Shown here one piece after another: positions 45,966-56,004 of a DNA stretch of 64,000 bases. The position numbers were made by a program, and so were the translations under genes. Every line of letters begins with the position of its first letter. The first letter of the stretch is position 1. Location: contig OX637287.1 in NCBI GenBank assembly GCA_951799445.1, forward strand, positions 34,428,224 through 34,492,223, written 5' to 3'. The stretch comes from Pseudisothecium myosuroides. Its lineage: Eukaryota > Streptophyta > Bryopsida > Hypnales > Lembophyllaceae. The notes under the pieces are model-generated. The model saw nothing but the letters and a program-made list of their open reading frames with translations, did no database searches and was not told where the DNA came from.

Positions 45966-46363
45966 TTAATCCCTTAAAATCTTAAAGACCAAAGGATGGT
46001 CTAGATTTCCAAATTTGTAAAGACAAATTATACTCCAAGAATTCAAAAAAATAAATTGAGAATGTAATGTTATGATTATTGCTTTTTGAAGACTATTAGT
46101 TTATTTTTTCACTCAAGTCATATTTGAAAGATCATTTTTTGAACAAAAAGGTTATATTTTAAAGCCATATCTACTAATATCTTTTGAACTATAGAATATT
46201 TGCAAAGCAAAGTTTTCAAAATCTACACCATACAAATGTTAAAGAACTAACATAAGAATCTTCAAAAAATTAGTATATGAAAAAAAAACATTTTTGTATA
46301 CTTAAGATGTATTTGCGTTCATGTGTTGTTCAAAATTTGAATATCTGTTCTTTACAAGATTAA
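45966..46363. mobile_element. TTAA-flanked MITE, short subfamily E
   Basis: TTAA 45966-45969 and 46360-46363 bound 398 bp. The interior matches the right two-thirds of 5597-6174, with blocks such as TTTTTGAA(C)AAAAAGGTTA and ACCATACAAATGTTAAAGAA. The ends are decayed (TCCCTTAAAATC...GTTCTTTACAAGA). It lies 62 bp after the previous TTAA element. Confidence 0.6.
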
Positions 46364-46616
46364 TCCACATATAATCCTTGTAGTGTATTTTGGTCATTAT
46401 TATTCTAGTGTAAATTTTAGCTATAAAAATATTATTTTTTTCAGAATTTTTGACCAACAAAGAAATGAAGTTTATCAATTGAAGTTTCTACTCCAATTGA
46501 AAAATTTGGAAAATTTATTAAAATTTGATATTTTATTGCATTTTGAACTTTGGACTTTTAACCATGGTTTGTTGACTTTGTAATTTTATAATGACATAGT
46601 AACTTTGGTTTACACC

Positions 46617-49484
46617 ATGATGTTACACACTATTATATATATTGGGTTGTCTCCTCTAAGCGATGCAAATGGTAGACAAATTCCTGCTATTGAAGAGTGG
46701 CACAAAATAGTGCAAGAAGCCCATGTTGATGATAATGGCAAACATTTGCCTTTGAAAACACAGCTTAACAATATTCGAAAACTCTGGAGTACTGACATTA
46801 GAAGAGGAGGAATACCTACATCCTTTGTAGAGAAATGCTTTCAATCTTGTCAAAGTTGTGAAGACTCTAAGTTTTGGAATGAAGTCCATAAAGTTCCATG
46901 TGAAGAAGTGGATATTGTACTGGATAGAGTTTGTGAAACTCATCTTGTCTTGCAACGATGGGTTCGAACTTACCAAAGCAAACTCCACACTGTGAAGTAC
47001 TATCGATGCCATAGAGGTGGAAAGAAAAGAACTAGACTTCGAAAGAAAGATGTTACAGGTTCTCATTCTAGAGATGGTAAACGAGAGAGGAAGTCCAGAT
47101 CATGTAATTGTTCCTTTCAAATCAAAATTGTGCTCCCGTTTGTCAATAGAGATGTGGCATGTGGAATGGAGGAAAGACAAGAAGCTACAATTTTTGTGCA
47201 CACGAAGCACAGTGGCCATATACCAGGATCCGAAGTTGATAAACTCTTTCTACCTGTGCATCCAATTGTGCTATCTATTGCAATGGAGAATTTGAAGAGA
47301 ATGGTTTCCTCTTCTATTGTTGCCTTGTCTTCTAAACATGAGGAAAAGAAGATTGAAGAAATGGTGCCCTATTTGGAGAAAGTTACTTTCCGATTTTATC
47401 TCATTCCAAAAGAAGTAGAGCAATTGCTATACTCTATGAGGTTAAAGGGTAAGCTTTCTTAAAGTTCTTCAATTTCTTCTACATTTCATTATTATAGGAA
47501 ACTAACAAAATGTTAGCATAAGTATTAATCAATATCTTTGTTTATCTTCTTGTAGATTCTTTACGACAGGATGATTGGGATGCCGCAAATGTAGAGCTCA
47601 TACATTTACAAAAACAAGGGAAGGTGATTTATTACCAACCCTTCGATCCAAACAACAAAGACCGTTTGAAGAGGCCATTTATTGTAGTCATTCAAGATGA
47701 CTTCATGAGAGAGTGTGCAATGAAGTTTTCAATGGGCAAGTCTTGGGCTTTTGATTCTACTTTCAAGACAAATCCTTATGGTTTACCACTATATGCCGGC
47801 ATTGTTCCTAATCAAGATGGCAAAGGTATGCCTGTTTTCTACATGTTGTGCAATACTTGTAAGAAACAAGGACATGAGGGAATTGCAATTGAAGTGACTT
47901 TCAACATTGTTTTTGCTTCTATTGGGAAGATTAGACCATCTGCCATTATCATTGACAAAGACAAAACTTCATTCAATTCTATACAAAAAGTGACTTCTAA
48001 AGATCCATATTGTTGGGAGACAAAAGACAATGTACTAGAACAAGTTGCTGCACGTATATTACTTTGTCACTTTCATGCATTAAAAGCTTGGAGTGAAAAT
48101 CTTCTCAGTCGTGTACCTGACATGGAAAGAAACAAGCTCTAGAGTATGTTACATATTCTTATGTGTTGTCCAAGTGAAGAGCACTTCAACTATAATGTAC
48201 AAAAACTGTACATTGATTTCAAGCACATGCCAAACGTTATTGCATACTTGGAAGTTGGTTGGACAGGAGTAAGTGTACCATGGAGATCTCTTTGGCCAAA
48301 ATGGGGAAGACTTTTCAATTACGGTGGTATGGATACCACTAATCACATTGAGAGACATTGGGAGTGGATCAAGTACTCTTTACTTCAAGGCAAAGTGAAT
48401 TGCTCACTACGAAATCTTATAGTATCTATCATTGGAAGTGCATCGGATGGAACTAAAATGGGAGGACCAACTTTAGTTGACCATTTCAAACAAGTACAAA
48501 TTATAAGTGAGTGCACTAACTGTGTATGTAGTGTCTTATTCTTTTGTCTCCATTGTTTTATGTAATTTTGTTTTAGAAAAGAACTTATTATGTTCATATT
48601 GTTATTGAAATACAGTTGACTCAGGAAGATTTTCAAAAAGAGCCAATGACAAATTGCATCAACGTCGTCTAAAGGGAGGTGAAAGAATCTTGAAAGCTTA
48701 TGAAGAGAATCCTGGAAGTGTATTGGAAACACTCGATGTGGAGCACTCTTTATTTCGAGTGAGAAGTGAGTCTTGTCCAAGCACTTACTATGATATTTCA
48801 CTCAATTCTCATTTCTGCAATTGTGCATCAGAAGTATCAACATACAAACACATTATAGGGATGCAATTCATTATGGCCAAACATTTCCCTTCTTTACAAT
48901 GCGATAATGAAGAATTGCATTTTCAAGAATCATTTGTGGAACTGGACGATATTGAAATGACAACATCAATAACAACACAATCTTCCTTTGCACAAAATAA
49001 AAGTGCTAGTGACAAAGGAAGTCATCATGTGGAAGAATTTTCTTCACTTCTAGAAGAAATGGAGGTTCTTATAGGGAAGACAAAGTTCTCTATACACGAC
49101 TTTACTATTGAAGAATTGGAGCATAAAAAGGACCTTGCAAAAAAATTCATCTCATCATTTAAGGAACCTTTCACTTTTGAAAGGCCTCCTCGTATTGCAC
49201 TTCCATCAAAAGGTTCTATAAGTACTCTTCAAGCAAATGTTACACGTACAAGAATGGGAAAAGGCAAGAAACGTGAAGTTGTAGAAGATATTGACAACAT
49301 GAAGCAATGTCCTCCTTCCAAATGTCCGACTCACATTCTAGTGACTACATCAAAACAGAAAAGAGCCATTTTCCCAAGAGTCCCCAAAGTGGTATGTGAT
49401 ATTTGCTTTACAAAGACCATGATAGAGGGAAATATAGAATATATGGCATGCCGCAATTGTGATCACCAAGTGAATGTCAAATGA
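46617..49484 (+). pseudogene. Mutator-like (MULE) transposase with integrase-type zinc region and SWIM finger, one in-frame stop
   Basis: Three exons join in phase (46617-47448, 47556-48506, 48616-49484; 883 codons). Residues 36-81 resemble an integrase H2C2 zinc domain: H36, H43, a KT-x-L-x-x-I stretch, then C78 and C81. The DDE core follows: D344 in FDSTFKTN, D411 in IIIDKDKT, CHFHALK, and E543 in NHIERHWEW, as in MULE transposases. A SWIM-type CxC...xKH motif (662-673) has Tyr where the third Cys is expected (codon 48843-48845). A CxxC...CxxC pair closes the protein. TAG at 48140-48142 (codon 473) interrupts the core, so this copy is probably inactive. The true start may lie in an unseen upstream exon. 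Terminal inverted repeats were not found. Confidence 0.82.
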
Positions 49485-49766
49485 TATTATAAACATAGAA
49501 CTGTATTAGAAGTGTGAACCCTGTAGTACATATATATGTGACATGTCCATTTCACAAATACCATCATTGAAATCTATGTCTTGAAAAACTATATTTTAAT
49601 TGTATGTAGAGGTTCACCTTTCATATCCCCTTTGATTTGGCTTCCCTTTCAATTTGGCCTTTGCTTTGGAAGGAGTTGTTGTAGATTTGGTTTTGTTTAC
49701 TACTTGCCTTGAATTTTGAATGCCACATTCTCCCTCATGCTCCAACTCCATTTTTTTCTTCCGATC
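49485..49766. other. Short spacer between convergent genes
   Basis: About 280 bases between the two stop codons. It should hold both 3' untranslated regions. No distinct motif is seen. Confidence 0.5.
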
Positions 49767-50549
49767 TTAGGTTTTTTGCCTCCTTATAGGATACAGAAGT
49801 GCCCATTTCGCCATCTTCTTATGTATCCATTGGTTCTTCCACTCCTCCTCGTCATCATACAAGGAATTTGCGTAGTCAAACTCATTTGCTTGAAGTACAG
49901 CGGCCAACGCTTTTGCTCTACTTCGTTTTGATGGTTGTTTTTCCCATTCGTCTTCTACACATTCGAAGACAATGTCAATTCCATACAAAACTGTCAATAC
50001 TATGGAAGGGGAAAAGATTGCTCAACACGTGAAGTCCTTCATACTCATTGAAAGTCATTTCAATTAATTAGAGTTCATACAAGAAATAACAAATTAAGAA
50101 TGATTGTACAATACATAAGTAAACTTACTTGAAAAATGTATTGAGAATTCCATAAGCTCAATCTCCATCTTCCGTTCCTCCAAGACTTCCTTGTCTAAGT
50201 CCTCTCTATACTTCTTCAAACCAACTCAAACTCCAGAAACAAGTGGATCTCCAGAATTCAAAAGAATTGAAAGCAAAAAAGACTTGTCTTTGATACGAAT
50301 TCCTCTTAAAAAACTCAAGAAACCATTGTTTATTGCCTTCACCAATGGACAATTCTTCACCTCTTCACTCAATTCATCAAGTTTAGCATACTTGATCCTC
50401 TCTCTCTCAAACTTCACATCCACTGCTTTCTCACAACGTTTCATAGCTTCACGGTAAGCGCTTTTTTCATTCTCCAACTCACAATTTACTTTCCTCCTCT
50501 CTTTCTCTTCCTTGCTTCTCCATTCTCTTTTCCTCTTGCGAGGAGCCAT
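49767..50549 (-). pseudogene. Accessory protein gene of the MULE element, convergent with the transposase, one in-frame stop
   Basis: Exon 1 (50549-50129) and exon 2 (49999-49767) join in phase across a GTAAGT...CCATAG intron to give about 217 residues. The start MAPRKRKREW is followed by a highly charged, probably coiled-coil region rich in Lys, Arg and Glu, then a segment with YREDLDKEVLEERKME and an acidic/aromatic end (DDEEEWKNQW). I recognise no family. TGA at 50223-50225 (codon 109) interrupts exon 1, although similar-looking sequence continues in frame beyond it. Tail-to-tail pairing with a MULE transposase recalls the mudrA/mudrB layout of maize MuDR, but no sequence match to MURB is claimed. 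Confidence 0.6.
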
Positions 50550-51376
50550 CCTTCTCAAACAATACACCTCTCACTTTTCAATTCTTACAATTCTAATAAC
50601 ACGAATTCAAAAGACAAAAACTAAACACAAAAACTTTGAAGAAAGCAAGTTGCAAAATAAACACAATTGCATCAAATTTGAAGCAAAATGGAACGCTACA
50701 CTTCAATCTCCTCAATATAACACTCTAAATCCACAACCCTAAACACAAATAAAGGTAGTTAAAACAACACCCACAGCCCTAAACACAAATACCAAAGAAA
50801 GAAAGCTACATAACTAAAGAAGTTGTATGAATTTTGAAGCAAAAAAAACCCCTAGATGTACAAACAAACACAAAAAACATATCCATAAAGCTACAAAACA
50901 AATTCAAAACAAAGCACCCTCAATAACAAATACAATAGTACCTCCAAGTTTTGCAATGACGAGGTTGATCTTCAAGTACTTGCCTTCAACCTCTTGAAAC
51001 CAAATGGTTTGTGGAAAACCATTTGGCTTGGGAAATAAACCCTGGAGTCGTACGGCAAAGAGGGAGGGGTCGTAGAGAAGAGGTCGCCGGAGGGGAGGGA
51101 GGTCGTTGGAGGGGAGGGAGGTCGCTGGAGGCGGATACCCTCCTCTTAGGAGGACTTAGTGCCGAGGCTGGGAACGCCTTTGAAGGCACTTATAATATAA
51201 ACACCTATAATATAGGTATTTATATTATAGTTACAAAAGGTTTTTATAATATAAACACCTATAACATAGGTCTATAATCTTTTAGGCTCATGTACTTACA
51301 ATCCTAAGCTCACATAATAGCAACCCTCCAACCACTTTCAAGATTTTTATTTTATTTTATTTTATATTTTAGTCTC
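50550..51376. other. Upstream flank of the accessory gene; G-rich minisatellite and AT hairpins
   Basis: At about 51083-51133 a 19-base unit like GTCGCCGGAGGGGAGGGAG is repeated (two full units and a partial third). At 51190-51275 the segment TATAATATAAACACCTATA is repeated and also inverted, giving AT-rich hairpins. If the MULE element has a right terminal repeat it should lie here, but I could not pair it with the left flank at 46364-46616. Confidence 0.5.
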
Positions 51377-52243
51377 TTAAGATTCATTCCTATATTTCAT
51401 TAGAAAATACTCCAAAACTCCCTTTTCAAACTCAAAAAGCAACAATGAAAAAATATTTTTTGGATTTTAATATTGCATTAGACACAATGAAAATGTGTAG
51501 AATATTTTTCAAAAGCTTTAACCAAAAAAGTTGTAATTATTAGATTTGAATGTAAAAAAATTTGTTATGTTTCTTTATTAGGTTTTCCAGAATTTAAAGC
51601 ATCTTCATTTCTATTTCTTGCACACCTGAGTTGTAGATTTGATCTTTATAAATCATAATGGATGATTGAGGTGACTAAAGTCGAAGATAAAAAAAAATGA
51701 AAAAAATGAAAAAATGATTTGTTTTAATAATGTTGTTAAGTAGAAGAAGATACAAAATCAAAGGTGTGAAAAAAAATTGTTAATAGTTCTAAAATGAAAT
51801 TCATACATGTCAATTCTAATATGTGGATTTGAATATCAAGTAATTTGTATAATATGGACCTCTTTGTTTTAAAAGGATTGTAAAAGTTGAACTCAAAAAT
51901 GATTCTGTTGCATTATTTATTTGAAAAAATTACTTGATTGCCTACAAAACAATATTATTCATAAATTTCACTTACTAAATAATCCAAATGAAACAAATAA
52001 AGGTTTTCTATATATTCCTTGTAACAAACAATAATAATAATAATTTTTTGGTATTCTTTTAATTTTATGTTGCCTACACGGCACATGAGCATTTTATATT
52101 TATGAGGGTATAATTTCTTTTCTTGAGCACCAATTTTACTATCTTCAAAAAAGTATAAAAAATTATAATAAAAACTTGATATAATAGGAATCTATTCTAA
52201 ATCCTTAAATTTCCATTCAAAGACCTTGAACCCTGAAAGTTAA
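51377..52243 (+). mobile_element. Decayed TTAA-flanked piggyBac-like MITE, subfamily C-A
   Basis: Candidate TTAA boundaries are 51377-51380 and 52240-52243 (867 bp). Terminal repeats are largely lost, but the internal order of blocks matches better copies: AATACTCCAAAACTCCC near the left end, then TTGTTAAGTAGAAGAAG, AATCCAAATGAAA, and near the right end CATTCAAAGACCTTGAACCC. Confidence 0.55.
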
Positions 52244-52358
52244 TCCTACCAAATCCCCTCAAAGCATTTAATTTAAGTATAGTTGGTGTGGTAATATACA
52301 CCTTCTTATAAAACTATATGTATAACAAATTAATAATACAAAAAATCTTGGGCCTAGA

Positions 52359-52494
52359 AAGGTCCATTTGACTTTTGGCAGTGGTGTAAATACAATAAAA
52401 ATAGGAATAACAAATAATAAATGTTCATATTATCTCAAATGATGGGATAAAATAATATCTTATTTGTACTATTGCCAAAAGTCAAACGGACCTT
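52359..52494. mobile_element. Small foldback MITE (136 bp)
   Basis: Inverted ends of 22 bases: AAGGTCCATTTGACTTTTGG at the left and the complement of CCAAAAGTCAAACGGACCTT at the right, one mismatch. The interior is A/T only and non-coding. The flanks give no clear duplication. Confidence 0.8.
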
Positions 52495-52644
52495 AGTAGG
52501 CTTAAGATTTGTTTTAACGGCTTTTACTATTATAGTATTATTTGATCCCTTATAGACTAATTTAAGATTTATGAGATTGTGTAGGTTCATTTCAATTGTC
52601 TATTTCTGGTGCCCAAGGTGTCTTGTACTTTATTTCCCTCTCAA

Positions 52645-53390
52645 ATAAGTCCTCTTCACTTCTAAAGTCCTAAATTCTTTTATTTGTGACAAAATAGTCA
52701 AAATTACCTTTTCCAAAGTAAAAAAACCAGATTTTTAAGAAACTTGTTGAACGAGATTAGAAGACTTTGAATCTTTTTATCTTCAAATTTTTAAATTAAA
52801 AAATTAAAGATAAAAAGTTTCTATATTGAAGAATTGAATCCAAAGTTCAAGGAAAAAGTTCAAAGACAAAAACTTGTTAAATGGAAGTAGAGACATGATA
52901 GAAGGAAAAAATAAATGATTAATACTTTTAAGATGAAATTGAAATACATTGAATTCAATGGTAAGGTTGCTCTAACAAACAAAGAAAATCTTGAGAAATT
53001 TTAGTTTTTTTCTTCATTGTAAGAATTGAGTTAAAAAATAGATTCTATATGTTATTTTCTAAAGAAGATGATGTAATCCCACAAAGAAAGATGCTCCATA
53101 ACTTTCACATCATTAATCCAAATGGAATGACTCAAATCTTTCAAAGTATATATCTATATATCTATATATACATTTCAATATTTACTTGGTTAGAATATTT
53201 TTTGTTTGGATAGCATAATTCATTTTTAATATACTAATTGAAATGAAAACCATATTCTTCCACCCTTCATTTTTTTTCCTTTTTAAAATAAGTTCAAAAA
53301 ATCATGTCCAAAATTGAGGTCATAAAAATATGCCCAAATCTTCAAGAGTGTTACAAGAGGATACTTGGAACTTGGAATTGTAGGGGGAAA
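52645..53390 (+). mobile_element. Badly decayed TTAA-family MITE remnant
   Basis: Blocks such as GTTAAATGGAAGTAGAGACA, TTCAATGGTAAGGTTGCTCT and CATAACTTTCACATC...AATCCAAATGG occur in the order seen in intact C-A copies. TTCAAGAGTGTTACAAGAGG near the right edge resembles the A-end palindrome. The ends cannot be placed exactly. Confidence 0.5.
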
Positions 53391-53645
53391 TTCTTTCCTT
53401 TAAATACCCCTTCAAAAATAAAACCAATGAACCTCTAAATATCCCCTCAAAAAATAAATCATAAACCTCGAAATATCCCCTCAAAAAAAAGCTTTGGCCG
53501 CACATGATATCCAAATGTCTACAAGGAAGTTTACCCCGTTGCGCCTTCAACATGCCCACAGATTGGTTGACCATCCAAAGGACACAAAACATATTGGCAT
53601 TCTTTTAAGGTTAATTTTGTGAGATAATAGTATGGAAGGTTGTCC

Positions 53646-54591
53646 TTAACCCCTAAAGGACCAAAGCCTATTTTTTGACATCATAGATTTTTTGGGCAAT
53701 TCACTACGAATGGAATTTTCATTTTTCTTCTTTGAAATGCTTACACAATGTGTGGTCAAGGAGTATCTTTAAGGCCCAACAATTTTCACAACTTTTGACA
53801 ACACAATTAAAAAGTTATTGTATAATATGTAGTTTCTTTCCGAGTGCGGGCAATCTAAGCAGAAAGAATCACCTTTTTCAAAAATAAAAATTTGAAACTC
53901 ATTCTCTAGATCTATGTATGTGGTTTTAGGTCTTGAATTATTTCATTTTGATCAATGGGATGAAAGTTATCGGAGGAGTTTTAGTTTGCGGGTAGTTATG
54001 GATAAATATTCATTTTCTACTCTAAAATAAACTTTGAGTTCGTTTATCTAATTTAATTTTCAATATCTTTGAAAAAAAACAAAGCCATAAAAATTATATT
54101 GTTTATCACAACATTATGACCATTGGGATTAGAATTTTTTAATTTCATAAATAAATTATTAACAATTTAGTGTTTTGAATTATTTTCTACCTCTTTCTAC
54201 TTACTATTTTTTTCCTATATGTTGTACAGTTCCAAATGATTTGAAAAAATCAAGCATATAGCCAACTTGCCTTGAAAAATTAATCCAAAGAGGCACCACC
54301 ATTTTGGACATATTTCCATATAAATATGACCTCATGAAGTGTAGCTGCCCGGGTTTTTGCAGGGACCAAAAATGTGTTTTTGTCAATTGAAACATTAATA
54401 TCTTGCAATCTAATGGTGAAAAATTCTGAAATTTTTTCCACGTCATACTATTCTCAAACACGTGTACTACAAGATCCTATGGTTAAATGTGTCTAAAAAA
54501 GTTTTTTTTTCCAAACTTTGGTACTTGTACTGGAAATGGCAGTTTCTACAGCATTTTCGGTGAAAATAAGGCTTGGTCCTTTAGGGGTTAA
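53646..54591 (-). mobile_element. TTAA-flanked piggyBac-like MITE, subfamily D-B
   Basis: TTAA 53646-53649 and 54588-54591 bound 946 bp, with near-perfect ends CCCCTAAAGGACCAAAGCC and GGCTTGGTCCTTTAGGGG. It is the inverted relative of 25640-26592, sharing the GTAGCTGCCCGG block and TCAAGCATATAGCCAACTTG-like sequence. Its right TTAA is also the left TTAA of the next element. Confidence 0.88.
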
Positions 54592-55467
54592 CTCCTATAT
54601 TTCCAATAGTCCCCTCAAGGGATTCTTGAAGGTTTAAGTACGCACCTAAGATCTCAATTTTTTTCAAGATTTTTTGAATTTCTTTTGAGATCAAAAAAAT
54701 TATTAACTTTTTGTGAATATAATTTTCCATTTGATCGATGTGTAGGCGCAAAATTTATGCCACAATAAGCCTAAACAAAATAATTCAAAAATTTGAAATA
54801 ATTAGTTAACAAAATTCTTAAGGATTATGAATTTTTTATGCAAAAGATTTGATTCATTCTATTTGGATAAGTAATGCAAGGATTTTAAAGCTTCTTGTTT
54901 TTTGGACTATCTTAGCAACTTCACGAGAAAATTATGTATTAGATCTATTTTTGAACTCCACTTTAGCAATTTAAGAAAAAAATCACATAGTTTGGGTTGG
55001 TTTCTAAAACAATCTTATTATTAGGATTAGAGCATTTCAATTCCATCTTAGAGCTATCAAAAATTTAGTTTTTCCTTCTATCTTGTACTTGCTTTGATTT
55101 CATGACTTCTTTAAGAATGAAAAATAATTACAAGGGGTAGAGAATTTTTTTCCTTCAACTCTTTGAGCTTTATTCTTCAACATTAGATTTTCTTATTTCA
55201 CAATTTATGATACAAAAAATTGAAGTTGAGAGGATTCAAACTTCAAAGTCTTTTAATCTAATTAGACTACAAACAAACAAAACTTATTTACTTCACTTTA
55301 AACACTCATATTTTGTCATCTTTTTAAAAATTTCTTCCAAACCTTTTCAAACTAGTTTAGTGCAAGATCCTATAGTGGGATATACAAAACAAATCTTAAA
55401 ATATTTGTTATTTGAATTGAAAATATAGATTTTGATGTAAAAAAGGCCTTGGAACTTTAGATGTTAG
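54588..55467 (-). mobile_element. TTAA-family MITE abutting the previous copy, decayed right end
   Basis: It starts at the shared TTAA 54588-54591 with an A end (CTCCTATATTTCC, then the palindrome AGTCCCCTCAAGGGATT). It closes at a decayed C end, AAGGCCTTGGAACTTTAGAT then GTTAG. Internal blocks match C-A copies. Confidence 0.7.
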
Positions 55468-55715
55468 TCTTGAAAAGATAGGCCTATGAACACATATTTG
55501 GGCCTTTCAATCTTTCACCCTATTTATTTCCATCTTGCAAAAATATGAATGATGTTTTCATTCTTGAATTTCAAAGATGAAATCACATGCTTTCTAGGAG
55601 TCATAGAAATTTCAAATTATTGTCTGAAAAATATCAAATTTTTGAAACATTTGATTTTATATAATAAACCAATGAAGTTTGATTGGTTTGTGAAGTACTT
55701 AAGAAGTGCTACTAG

Positions 55716-56004
55716 CATTAGGGGAGATTTGAGGCCTCGAAGAAACCGTTTTGGGCCTGTTCCCCGTTGTTCCCCTCGTAGCAAAGGAACAACAAAAATT
55801 GTCTGTTTTTTTTTTGTTTTTTTTTTTAATTTCTAAAATTAAAATTACTAAAATGCAAAAACAAATAGGAAAAAATTTTAACTTTTTTTTTGAAATTAGC
55901 TGGCATTCGCACGACCACGTCAGCGTGCGCAGCTGGCAGCATTCACAACAAAAAACAGGCCAAGGAACTTGCGGTCCATTAGAGGGCTCAAAAATCCTCT
56001 AATG
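55716..56004. mobile_element. CATTAG-ended foldback MITE, copy 3
   Basis: The left end CATTAGGGGAGATTTGAGGC and an inverted right end, whose complement begins CATTAGAGGATTTTTGAGCC, define 289 bp. The interior has CACGACCACGTCAGCGTGCG. It is less conserved than copies 1 and 2. Confidence 0.65.
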
